DNA from: Sapria himalayana
Lineage: Eukaryota > Streptophyta > Magnoliopsida > Malpighiales > Rafflesiaceae
Length of the DNA stretch: 64,000 nt
Reading direction: 5' to 3'
Assembly: GCA_029783825.1 (NCBI GenBank)
Contig: JAREIK010012286.1
Span: forward strand, 1 to 64,000
Part shown: one piece after another, positions 52,131 to 63,899 of the stretch
How positions within the stretch are numbered: the stretch's first letter is position 1
How the letters are laid out: every line of letters starts with the position of its first letter
Position numbers and translations under genes: made by a program
Notes under the pieces: model-generated
The model's database searches: none
What the model saw: only the letters and a program-made list of their open reading frames with translations
Told to the model about the DNA's origin: nothing

Positions 52131-52693
52131 ATTTTAGGCGTACTAAATCAATGTGAGCAACGAAACTCTCTGAGATATTGGTTTTGCCTAACTTAATTGC
52201 CAATTAAACTAATAAATATTTTGGCTTTACCCAAAATATCATCTCTAACACAAGCACAATAAAGAGTCAAAACTTCTACCACTTGTAAACTCATTTGAAT
52301 CATACATCAAAAAATATATGATTTGCTTTTAATTAAATTGTTTATGAATAAATAAAACATATTGTGTTAAACAATAATTTAAACAATAGATTTAAGAGAA
52401 CACTGACATTTCATCCTCTGCATTATTTGTGATCAACTAACATTCATAAAAATTTTATATAATCCTAATATCAATTTTTTCTCAAGTAAGATTGGTATTT
52501 ATTTGTATGTATGCTGACTTTAATGGAAGTTGAGATTACTGTTCAATTGGTTTTCATGGTATATGATTTTGTAAATAAAGGCTAGCCGACCTATTTACAA
52601 TTTTTAAATATCTATAACCTAATTTATGCATATTTTATTTAAATTATTTACATTCAAACATGTTGTAGAACTAACAATGCTTGTATCATTTAC

Positions 52694-53289
52694 CATGGAA
52701 AAATAAGCAACTGTTGTTAGCTTAGAACCAACACCCTTAACTTCCTGAATTAGAAAAGTAATATCATCAAATCAAACTTTTATTACAAAATGAAAGGCAG
52801 ACAAAAGGTAGACATTATCACACTAACCTTGGTCAAAAGTAAAGTTGCTCATGAAGCAAATGCAAAAAATATGAGGTGCAATGAATAAACTAATAGTTTT
52901 GAAGGATGAAAATTGAACAAATTTGGTATCCTAGTATAATAAGTAATTAACATGTAATTATAACATAAGAAGAATAAAATTAATAAAAGATATTCGGGAG
53001 AGTCTGCTAGCTAATATCTGATTGATATAAATTAAGAAAATTGTTGAGTAGTAGATTCCAAGGACTCACTTCCATTTTGTCCTGGTAGTTTAAGTCAATC
53101 CTAGGTAGACAGTTCCTCTTATCACCTACCCAAGTGGATACCTAATTTTAATTAATGTTAAGAATAGTTAGCTTAAATATTTTAATAAAATCAATGGAAA
53201 AAAATTATCTTGTGTGAGATTAATTTAAATTACCAAGTTCGATCATCAAACCAATTCCAAATATCATATATTCCATTCTTTGTCAAAAA
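52694..53289 (-). pseudogene. STT3: Captured four-exon fragment of STT3 (oligosaccharyltransferase catalytic subunit)
   Basis: STT3 transfers the lipid-linked glycan to asparagine in the ER. Four minus-strand exons with intron borders are visible. The first, 53289-53234 (FLTKNGIYDIWNWFDDRT plus TG), is preceded by TTTTAG and followed by GTAATT. The second, 53141-53070 (YPLG, stop, VIRGTVYLGLT, stop, ...KW), lies between TTAG and GTGAGT. The third runs from about 52933 to 52828 (IAP, frameshift, IFFAFAS, stop, ATLLLTK) and ends at GTTAGT. The fourth, 52744-52694 (EVKGVGSKLTTVAYFSM), lies between TTCAG and GTAAAT. This matches the conserved N-terminal stretch NWFDDRTWYPLGRVIGG...[20 protein letters not shown]. 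The upstream EFDP metal-site exon and the WWDYG region are absent. Stops and a frameshift make it non-functional. Confidence 0.9.
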
Positions 53290-54529
53290 CTAAAAGCATG
53301 GACCAAATAACACAAAAAATGAAAACACAAAATGAGGTCTTCAAATCAAAAGAACACCGATTAGGTTATGCATCATTATAATTCATGTTTTAGAAAATTT
53401 AAAAAAGATGAATCAAAAAGGCAAGAACACGATCAGAATTAGAATGATGAAGCATGACACATTACAAAAAATTATTTCGTAAGCAGATTGCCTTCTTGAT
53501 GCTATTTTACTCAGCCACTGATTAGGTTATTGTTCATGTTTAACTTGTTAAATTTTAAAATATTAATATTTATTTATTTATTAATTATTTTAAGATAACA
53601 TATTTTATATTAAATTTAATATTATTCTTTATTTTCTTTTTAATATACTATAATAATTTACTAAATACTTCAATTCTTATAAATTTTAGTCTAGGCAAAA
53701 ATAGAAGTTGAAATAAAATCAACATGGGGTCAGTTTAGTCATGATTTTCAATAGTATTAACAGGAATAAAAATAATTTTAAGTGTGTTTAGGAGAAAAAA
53801 ATATTATTAGTAATATTTAAAAAAAAGTAAACCCTAAAAAAAACCTAAAGTATTGTTTTAATAAGCACTTTGAGATATTTTTTTATAATGTCAAATAATT
53901 TTAGATGAAATTAAAACATCAATATATTTATCCTTAAATATCAATTTGTTTTATTTTAAATTTAATGAAAAATATAATTTTTTTAATAATTCAAATATTT
54001 CAAATCTTTTAGTAATAAATTTTAAAAAAAATTTCTATAATCATTAAATTTTTTTTAAAGTGCTATTAATATAAATATTTACTTGTTTATTTGTTAATTC
54101 AGATTTTCTGTGAATATTTTTTTATTATCAAACAAATAATGAGTTTAGGTTTTTATTAACACAAATATTTATGTATGTTTATGTATTATTTCAAATATTT
54201 TAAAAAATGTTTTAAGTATAAAATTAATTATTTAATGTATTTATTAATACAAATATTTAAATATCTTTATTAATTAATTCAAATAATATTTTGTATATAT
54301 TTTTAAAATTTTATAATCATAAAAATATTTATCTTAGCCTTTATTAATATTTTTTATTCGTATTTATATATTTATGAAATTATTTATTTATAAAATCCTA
54401 TTTTTATAATTATATGAAGAAAAGGAATCTTTCAAGGATCCCTCATCCATAGATCATGAGAACCCATTAAGATACAAAATTACATCAAATATTAAAATAA
54501 ATAATATATAAAAAAATAATTCAGTATAA
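53290..54529. other. AT-rich 5' region of element C beyond the STT3 fragment
   Basis: No gene. I looked upstream of the first STT3 exon for the preceding EFDPYFN-encoding exon and did not find it. GATTAGGTTAT occurs twice (about 53360 and 53522). The rest is AT-rich. Confidence 0.5.
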
Positions 54530-54953
54530 ATTAACGACGAAAATAAACCCAAGCTATGCTAGGGAAAATCCCTAGATAAATGCATATATTTTGTGAAAAT
54601 TATAATTTAAGGACTAATCGGTTGCTATTAATATATAAGTGTAAAAAATTTTTTCTTGATAAAGATTTATTGAGGGATTTTATGTTAAGCTAATTAGCTA
54701 GGGAAAATCCATATATAAAGTCTTTGATAAACTTGTCGTGAATGTTTGTACCAAAATCAATGAAAATATTATCTAGAGATATTCTTAAATCAGAAATTTC
54801 AATCTCTAATCCATCAAACATCCATCACAAAAATATCATTCAATATAAAATCAAACATCTCTTGCGGTTCCCTAGTTAATCCGTCGCAAATTAGCTAGGG
54901 ATTATATCACTAGCAAAATTTCAAACTAACTAAACAGATAATTTATTGTAGTG
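54530..54953 (-). repeat. 5' terminal inverted repeat and subterminal repeats of element C
   Basis: The minus strand starts CACTACAATAAA. Motifs TCCCTAGCTAATTTGCGACGGATTAACTAGGGAACC and GCTAATTAGCTAGGGAAAATCC-like copies follow in the usual subterminal pattern shared with element A. Confidence 0.8.
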
Positions 54954-57900
54954 TAGACAGATAGATGTATAAAGAGATATATATATTGATAGACAAATAT
55001 ATGTATATATATATATATATACACATATATAAAAAGATAGATAGATAGACAAATATATAGATATATAAATAGACAAATAGATAGATAGATGAAAAGATAC
55101 AAATAAAGAAAGACATGTAGATATATAGAAAGATAGATAGACAAATAGATTGATAGATTGATAGATTGATAGATATATAGAAATGAGATAGAGCAATAGA
55201 TAGATAGATTAATAGATAGACATATAGATAGATAGATAGATAGACAGATAAATAGATAGGAGAGAGACAAATAGATATATATAGATAGATAAATAGATAG
55301 ATAGACAAATAGATAGACATATAGATAGATAGACAAACAAATAGATAGATAGATAGATAGATAGTTAGACAGATAGTTAGATAGATATATAATTAAATAG
55401 ATAGAAAGACAAATAGACAAAGAGATAGACAAATGTATAGACATACAGATTGTTAGACAGATATATAAACAGTTATAAAGATAGATAAATAGAGAGATAG
55501 ACAGATAGTTATAATGATAAATAGATTGAAAGAAAGATAAATAGACAAATAAATAGGCAGATAGAAAGACAAAAAGAAAAATAGATAGATAGGTAGATAA
55601 ATAAATAGATAGAAATATATAGATAGTTAGATTAATAGATATAGAGATAATTAAAAAGATAGATAGATAGATAGATGGATAGGCATATAGAAGGATTGAT
55701 AGACAAATATATAGACAAATATATTAATAGATAGATAGATGGATAGATAGACTGATAGATAGGTATTTAGATAGACAATTAAATAGATATAATATAGATA
55801 GATAGATAGATAGACAAACAGATATACATAGATACATAGATTGATATATGCACAGATAGGTAGATAGATTGATATACAAATAAAATGATAGATAAATAGA
55901 TATATAGATAGATAAATAGATAGATAGATTGATTGAATGATTAATAGATAGATATATATATAGATAGACAGATTGATAAATAAATAGATACACAGATAGA
56001 TAGACAAATTGATAAATAGATATATAGTTAAAAAGATAGAAAGATAGATAGTGAAAAAGATATATAGTTAGACAGATAGATACACATATTGCTAGACACA
56101 TTGATAGACAAAAAGTTAGACTGATAGATAAATAGATAGATAAACATATAGATAGAGAGAGAGAGAGAGATAGATATAGAGATAAATATACAAAATGATA
56201 GATAGATAGAAAAATAGATAGATAGACAAATAGGTAGACAAATATATAGGCATATTTATAGATAAATAGATAGATATATAGGTAGATACACTTATAGATA
56301 GATAGATAGATAGATAGAGAGATAGATAAAAAGGTAGATAGATAAATAGAATGACTGATGATAGGTAATAGAAAGATAGATATATATAAAAGAAAGAAAG
56401 ATGGATAAACACATAGATAGTACATAGACAGACAGATTGATAGGCAGACAGATAGATAGCTAGATAGACAGATAAATAGATAAATAATTAGATAGATATA
56501 TCTATTGATAGACAAAAATATAGACATTTAGATAGACTAATAGATATATAGACAGTTAGATAGATAGATAGATACTTAGATAGATAGATTGATTGATAGA
56601 TAGGTTAGATAGATAGATAAATAGATAGATAAATAGATAGGTAGATAGATAGACAGATAGATAGAATGATAGTAAGATAGTTTAATAGTAGATAGATAGG
56701 TAGAGAGACAGATAGATAAATTGTTAGATAAATTAATAAAAAGATTAATTGATTGATTGACAAAAAGATGGATATATAGATAGATAGACAGATAGATAGA
56801 CATATAGATGGACAAATAGATAGATAGATAGATTGATTTATTGATTGATAGATAGAGAGATAGATAGATCAATAAATAGATAAATAGACAGATCGATAAA
56901 TAGATAGATAGACAGATAAAAAGATAGGCAGTTAGATTGATAGATACACATATTGATAGACAGTTCAATAAACAAATAATTATATCAGATAGATTAACAT
57001 ATAGATAGATAGATAGGCAAATAAATAGTTAGATAGATATAAAGTTTGATAGTCACAAAGATAGACAGATATAAAAAAGATAGATAAACAAATAGATAGA
57101 TATATATATATATATATAGACATATAGATAGACAAATAGATAGGTAGATTGATAGATACACTTATAGATAGATAGATAAAGAAAAAGGTAGATACATTAA
57201 TAGTTAGAAAGATAGACGAATAGATATATAAATATATAGAAAGATATATAGTTAAATAGATAGAAAAATAGATAGACATATTGACACACATAAATAGATA
57301 GATAGAATGATAGATTGATAGATAGATAGATTGATAGATAAGTATATAGAAAGATAGATAGATAAACAAATAGATAAATCTATAGATAGATAGACAAAAA
57401 TTTAGACATTTAGATAGACAAATAGATAGAAATAAAGAAATATTAATAGATAAAGAAATAGATAGACAAATAGATAGATTGCTAGATTGATGGATAGTTA
57501 GATAGATAGATAAATATATAGATAAACATATAGAAAGATAGACAAATAGATATATAAATATATAGATATATATAGTCAAATAGATAGAAAGATAGATAGA
57601 CATAATGACACACATATAGATAGATATAATGATAGATAGATAGATAGATAGAATGATAGATAGAATGATAGATATATAGATAGATAAATAGATAGTTAAA
57701 TAGAGAGATATATAGATAGATAGACATAAAGATAGACAAATAGATAGATAGATAATATAGATATATAGATAGACAAATTGATTGATTAATTGATTGATTG
57801 ATAGAAAGATAGATAGATTGATTGATCGAAAAATATAGTTGCTAGATAGATAAATAAATAGATAGATAGAGAGATATATTGACATTTATATAGACAGATA

Positions 57901-60900
57901 GATAGAAAAATTGATATATAAATAGATAAATAGATAGAGAGACAAATTAAAAGTCAGATAGACATAGAGATACAATGACAGATAGATAGGTAGATAGATA
58001 GATAGATAAATAGATAGATCAATATATAGATAGATAGATAGAGTGATAGATAGAAAATAGATAGTCATATTGAGAGACACATTAAAAGATAGATATACAG
58101 ATAGATAAACTAATAAATAGACAAATATATAGAAAGATAGATAGACACTAAGATAAACAGATAGTAAATAGATACATAGATCGTTAAATAGATAGACCGA
58201 TAATTAGACATATGAATAGATAGATACACTTATAGATATATAGATTAACAAATAGAAAGATAATTTATTATACTGATAGATAGATAGATAGATAGATAGA
58301 AAAATATATAGACAAATAGATAGATAAAAAGATACATAGACAAATAGGTAGATTGATATATAGATAGAAAGATAGATAAACAGATATATATACACATTGT
58401 TAGGTAGATAGATAATAATATAGATAGATAATAAAATAGATAGATAAATAGATATATAGATAAATATTATGTTAGTATGATAGAAAGATATTTACCTGGA
58501 TTGATAACAAGACAAAAAAAATAAATAGACAGATAGATTGACAAATAGTTGGACAGATAGATAAATAGATCGAAAGTCAGATGGATAGATATATAATTAG
58601 AAAGACAGATATAAAGATATATAGATAGATATTTAGATTGGTAGATAAAATAACAGATAGACATATTAATAGATAGAAGGATAGATAAATAGTTAGATAG
58701 ATATATAGATAGATAGTTAGACAGATAGATACACATATAGATAGACAAATATATTGACAAATATAAGAAATAATTATAGATAGATAGAAAGATAGACACA
58801 TAAATAGATAAACAGACATATAAATAGATAAATTGATAGACATATATATAGTCAGATAGATATATATATATATATATATAGTCAGATAGATAGATAGATA
58901 GATAGGAGAGATAGTTAGACAGATAGATAGATAGAAAGATAGATATGTTGATTGTTTGATAGTTAGATAAATAAATAGATATCTAGATAATAGATAGCTA
59001 GAAAATAGACTGATAATAGATATATAAATAGATATATAAATAGATAGATAAATAGATCGATAAATAGATAGATAGATAGACTAATAGTTATAAAAATATA
59101 TATAGACAAATAGATAGTTAGATATATTATCAGATTTATACATAGATAAATAGTTAAATAAATAGATAGATAGATAGATAGATAGGCAAATAGATAGTCA
59201 TATATATAAACATTTAGATAGACAAATAGATAGAAAGATAGATAGATAAATAGAAAGCTAGATATATAGATATTTGGATAGATAGAGAGATAGATAGATG
59301 CATAAATAGATGAATAGATAGAGATATAAAGTGACAGATAGATAGAGAGTTAAATAGATAGACAAATAGATAGATACATAGTCAGATTGGTAGAACGATT
59401 GATAGACATTTTGATAATTAGATTGAAAGATTGATATATAGATTGATATATAGATAGATAGATAGATTATTAGTAAAATTGAAAGATAGATTGATAGACA
59501 GATTGATAGACATATAGATAAATTAATTGATAGACAGATATGTAGATATAAAGATATACAAAAAGTTAAACAGATATAGACAAATAGTTAGATAAATAGA
59601 TTTCCAAATATATAGATAGTTAGATAAATAGATAGACAAATAGATAGAAAGATAGATAGAAAGAAAGATAGAAAAATAGTTAGACAGATAGATTGACAGA
59701 TACATATATAGATAAATATATTGATAGATATGTAGATAAATGTATAGATACAAAGATTAATACACAAATAGATTGACAAATAGATAGATAGATAGATTGA
59801 TTGATTGAAAGATAGACACATAGATAATAGATAAATAGAGAGATAGAAAGATACTTAGATAGATAAAATATAGATAGATAGATAGAGAGATAAATAGAAA
59901 GATTGATTGATTGATTGATTGATAAAAAATAAATAGATAAATAGATAGACTAAAAGATAGAAAGTGATATATATAGACAAATAGATAGGCATATAGATAG
60001 ACAAAGATTTAAACAAATAGATAGACATATAGACAGGCAGATATATCGATAGATAGATAGATATATAGATAGACGTATTGATTGACATATTGATATATAG
60101 ATAAAAAGATAGATAGACAGATAGATAAATAGATAGATTGATAGAAAGATAAAGATATATATATATATATAAACAAATATATAGTTAGATAGATAGCCAA
60201 ATAGATATATAGATACATAGTCAGATAGATAGACAAATAGATAGAGAGAAAGAAAGATAGATAGACAGATATATAATCAAATAGATCGACATATATATAG
60301 AAAGATGGATTGACAGATAGATAGGCAAATACAAAGTCAAATAAATAGATAAATATAAATATATAGGGAGAGTAAAATAGATAAACAAATTGTTAGACAG
60401 ATAGATTGACATACAGATAGATAGATAGACAGATAGATATATACATATACAGTGAGAGAAAAATAAATGGACAAATAGATAAACAGATATATAGATAGAT
60501 ATATAGACAAATAGATAGACAAATAAATAGATAGATAGATATATAGATAGATAGATGGATATATAGACATATAAATAAAAAGATAAATAGATGGATGGAT
60601 AGAAAGATCATTAGACAAAAATATACAAAAAGATAGGCTGATATATAGATTGGAAGATAGACAAATAGATAGATAGATATATAGATATGACAAATAAATA
60701 GATAGATAGACAGATAAATAGACAGATAAATATATAGAAACATAAATTGATAAATAAATAGTTAGAAAGATAGATAGATACTTAGTTAGATAGGTAGATA
60801 GATAGATAGACAGACAGATATATATATATATATATAATATATATACACACACACACACACACAAACATATAGATTGATGGAAAGATAGTTAAATAGTTAG

Positions 60901-62644
60901 TTATATACATAGACAAAAAGATAAAAAGTTTGATAATTAGTAAGATAGATAGATAGCCAGAAAGAGATAAAGTTAGAAAAATAGATAGACATAGAGATAG
61001 ACAAATAGATTGACAGATAATTATATAGATACATAGATAGATAGATAGATAGATGATTGACAAATAGATAGATAGATAGCTAGACAGATAGATAGACATA
61101 TAGATAGACACATAGATTGAGAAATAGTTAGACAAATAAATATATAGATAGATAGATCAAATGTTAGATAGACAGATAGATAGATCAAATGTTAGATAGA
61201 CAGATAGATAGACATATTTATATAGAGAGATAGATAGAAAGATAGATAGATAGATAGATAGATAAATAGATAGTTAGATAGATAGATAATATACAAATAG
61301 ATAGACAGATAGATAGACAAATAGATAGATATATAGACAGATAGATATATAGATATATAGATATATAGATAGATAAATAGATACATAGAGATAGACAGAT
61401 AGATAAATAGATTGATAGATAGATACATATACAGAGAGATAAACAAATAGATAGATAAATATATAAATAGATATATATAGATATATAGACAAATAGATAG
61501 AGAAATAAATCGATAGATAGTTAGATATATAGATAGATAGATATATATACATATAGATAGATAGATGGATGGATGGATCAAAATATAGATAGACAAAAAA
61601 ATACACAAAAAGATTGACTGATAGATAGTTAGGTAGATAGACAAATATATAGATAGATATATAAATATTACAAATAAATAGATTGATAGATAGTCAGATA
61701 AATAGATAGATAAATATATAGAAAGATAGGTTGATAAATAAATAGATAAAAAGATAGATATATTCTTAGTTAGATAGGTAGATAGATAGATAGAGAGATA
61801 GATACATAGATAGATAGATAAATATATATACACAAACATATAGATTGATGGAAAGATAGACAATTAGTTAGATATATAGATAGACAGAATAATAAAAAGT
61901 TAGAAAAATAGTAAGATAGCAAGATAGCCAGAAAATTGAAAGTTAGAAAAATAAATAGACATAAAGATAGACAAAATATTGACAGATAGTTATATAGATA
62001 CATAGATATAGATTGATTGATTGATAAATAGATAGATAGATAGCTATTCAGATAGATTGACATATAGATAGACACATAGATTGACAGATAGTTAGACATA
62101 TAAATATATAGATAGATAGATAGATCAAAAGTTAGATAGATAGACAAATAGATAGATATATAGATAGATATATAGATAGAAATATAGATAGATAGAGAGA
62201 GAGAGAGAGATAGATAGATAGATAAATAGATAGTTAGATAGATAGATATAAAACTAAATAGACAGATAAATATACAAATAGATACATAGATAGATCGATA
62301 GACAGATAGATATATAGATAGATAGATAGATAGATAGAGATATAGATAGACAAATAGAGACACAAAGAGATAGATAGATAGTTAGGTAGATAGATATATA
62401 TAAAATAGATACACAGATAGATATACAAATAGATAGATAGATAGATAGACAGATCGATAGATAGACAGATAGATAGATAGATATATAGATAGACAAATAG
62501 AGACACGAAGCGATAGACAGATAGATAAATAGATAGATAGATAAACATATAAATAGATAGATAGATAGTTAGTTAGTTAGTTAGATAGACAAGTAGATAG
62601 TCATATTTATTGATAGATAGTTAGATATATAATATATATATATA
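54954..62644. repeat. GATA/GACA tetranucleotide array, block 5 (7.7 kb)
   Basis: Degenerate GATA/GACA repeat in the same orientation as the other blocks. Longer-range duplications are visible inside it: about 0.97 kb (60400-62250), 326 bp (57206 and 57532) and 143 bp (62341 and 62484). An (AT)n(AC)n run lies at about 60820-60862. The Ile-Tyr-Leu-Ser ORFs of up to 301 residues are artefacts. Confidence 0.95.
60400..62250. repeat. Higher-order duplication within the GATA array, unit about 0.97 kb
   Basis: ACAAACATATAGATTGATGG occurs at 60861 and 61832 (offset 971). Distinctive irregular segments keep the same order in both copies: GGATGG...AAAATA(T/G)ACAAAAAGAT, CTTAGTTAGATAGGTAG, AGATAGCCAGAAA, ACACATAGATTGA and GATCAAA(T/A)GTTAGATAG. 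Confidence 0.75.
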
Positions 62645-62905
62645 TAGCGGTGTCAAACGGGCCAGCCCAGCACGGCACAGCCCGTTTTTCACGAGCACGG
62701 ACGTGCTACCGTGCCGTGCCGGGCACGGCACGGCCCGTAGGCACGGCAAGGCCGTGCCATGGCGTGACGGCCCGCTCGGGCACGCCTTGCCAATACAGGC
62801 CAGGCCAGGCGGCATGGTAGGGCAGGCGGGGCGGGAGCCGCAACGCGGGATCGGGTCAACCAGGGTCTGGGTCCCGAGGCCAGCACGAGCACGGGCTGAA
62901 AATGC
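62645..62905. repeat. hAT terminal repeat and GC-rich subterminal CACGGC repeats
   Basis: The tract is rich in GCACGGC, CGTGCC and CGGCCCG in both orientations, forming multiple short palindromes. Such subterminal clusters are transposase-binding sites in hAT elements. Alanine-, arginine- and proline-rich ORFs on both strands here are composition artefacts. Confidence 0.8.
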
Positions 62906-63368
62906 CAAAATGGCAGATTAGAAAATTTTTTTTTTATTGTAAATTTTTTTATTAAGTTACTGTATAGACTTTAGAGTATTAGAAATAATTAAAAAATATA
63001 ATTTTTTGTAAAAATTATAACATTTAAAATTAAATAAAACAAACAAAAATTAGAAAAAAATTTTTTTTTTTCAATTAAGTTTAGCTTTTATTATTATTAT
63101 AATTTATTAATTATATATTAAAATTTAAAGTTATTAAATTTTAAAATAAAATTTAAATCGTAAAATAATAAATAAATACATTAAGTTAGTAAAAATTATA
63201 ATTAAAAAAAATTAAACTACACAAATGAGAAATTACCATTCATGCTTTTGAAACCAATAGTCCGAACAAAACAAGTATAAGTTTCAACACAACGTATGGT
63301 ACAAAGTACAAACAAAGCGTATAAATAAAATAAATAAAAAAACATCGAAAAAAAAGAACAGATGAGCT
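62906..63368. other. AT-rich 3' untranslated region of the hAT element
   Basis: This lies between the subterminal repeats and the transposase stop. It is A/T-rich with poly-T and poly-A runs, and no gene is seen. Confidence 0.6.
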
Positions 63369-63899
63369 TCAATCGTCAAGCGGCATATCATGAGAATCAT
63401 CAGCCGCAACATCAAGATCAATATCATATGGATCATCATCATCGGCAATCAGCTCCTCCGCCATCGTAGTGGATGTGGATGCGACTGTAGTGTCTGTCAC
63501 AGTCCCAGCTTCAGCATGATCACTGATGCTAAATCTCGATTCCTCCCAATCCTTCAAACATGCCAAGGCCTCAACCATATCTGGACGTAATCTCGATCTC
63601 CTATCCGAAATCACGTTCACTGCAACAGAAAAAGCAGACTCCGATGCTACGCTCGACACCGGAGGAGTCAGTAGATCCCGTGCCATCCTAGATAGCACGG
63701 GATAGGCGGACTCATATGATTTCCACCACTGTAATAAATCAAGATTCTTATTATCAGAAGGTGATAGGATTGAGCAGTAATCGGTATCTAAGTACCGAGA
63801 CAGCTCGCTCCTATGTGAAGGTCCACCCCTACGTTTCCCCCTCGCTAGGTTAATGGAATAATCGTCATCTCCGAACAAGGTATCAGTGTCCTTACTCAT
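63369..63899 (-). CDS. hAT transposase, C-terminal exon (partial)
   Basis: This 176-residue open frame ends the transposase of the hAT element. The hAT C-terminal dimerisation region is clear: LSRYLDTDYC, LDLLQWWKSYESAYPVLSRM and ARDLLTPPVSSVASESAF, then SDRRSRLRPDMVEALACLKDW. The tail is strongly acidic (DDDDPYDIDLDVAADDSHD), which is common in this subfamily. The Met used as start at 63899 is internal to a larger protein. The sequence upstream (63900-63990) reads LFTYYDTRYGVVVR in another frame, so either an intron or a frameshift lies near 63900. The N-terminal BED zinc finger and catalytic core would lie beyond the window. No stop or frameshift interrupts the visible 530 bp, which sets it apart from the decayed CACTA genes. 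Confidence 0.88.
   Translation of the reverse strand: MSKDTDTLFGDDDYSINLARGKRRGGPSHRSELSRYLDTDYCSILSPSDNKNLDLLQWWKSYESAYPVLSRMARDLLTPPVSSVASESAFSVAVNVISDRRSRLRPDMVEALACLKDWEESRFSISDHAEAGTVTDTTVASTSTTMAEELIADDDDPYDIDLDVAADDSHDMPLDD

Larger units (their letters stand above)
40677..54953 (-). mobile_element. CACTA (En/Spm) DNA transposon, element C, reversed
   Basis: A 14.3-kb relative of element A in minus orientation. Its 5' end is at the right: the minus strand begins CACTACAATAAATTATCTG at 54953, next to GATA repeat. The left end has lost the terminal CACTA; it starts around CATAATAGCTACG and then aligns with the end of block B. The TNP2 gene (43177-46874) and second gene (41210-43010) are both broken. 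A captured STT3 fragment lies at 52694-53289. Because the left terminus is eroded, no target-site duplication can be confirmed. Confidence 0.85.

Noticed and set aside
62621..62921. Ala/Arg/Pro-rich ORFs on both strands
   Set aside because: They lie in the GC-rich terminal repeats of the hAT element and carry no coding signature.
63390..63590. Plus-strand ORF of 66 residues
   Set aside because: It is a shadow of the hAT transposase exon on the opposite strand.
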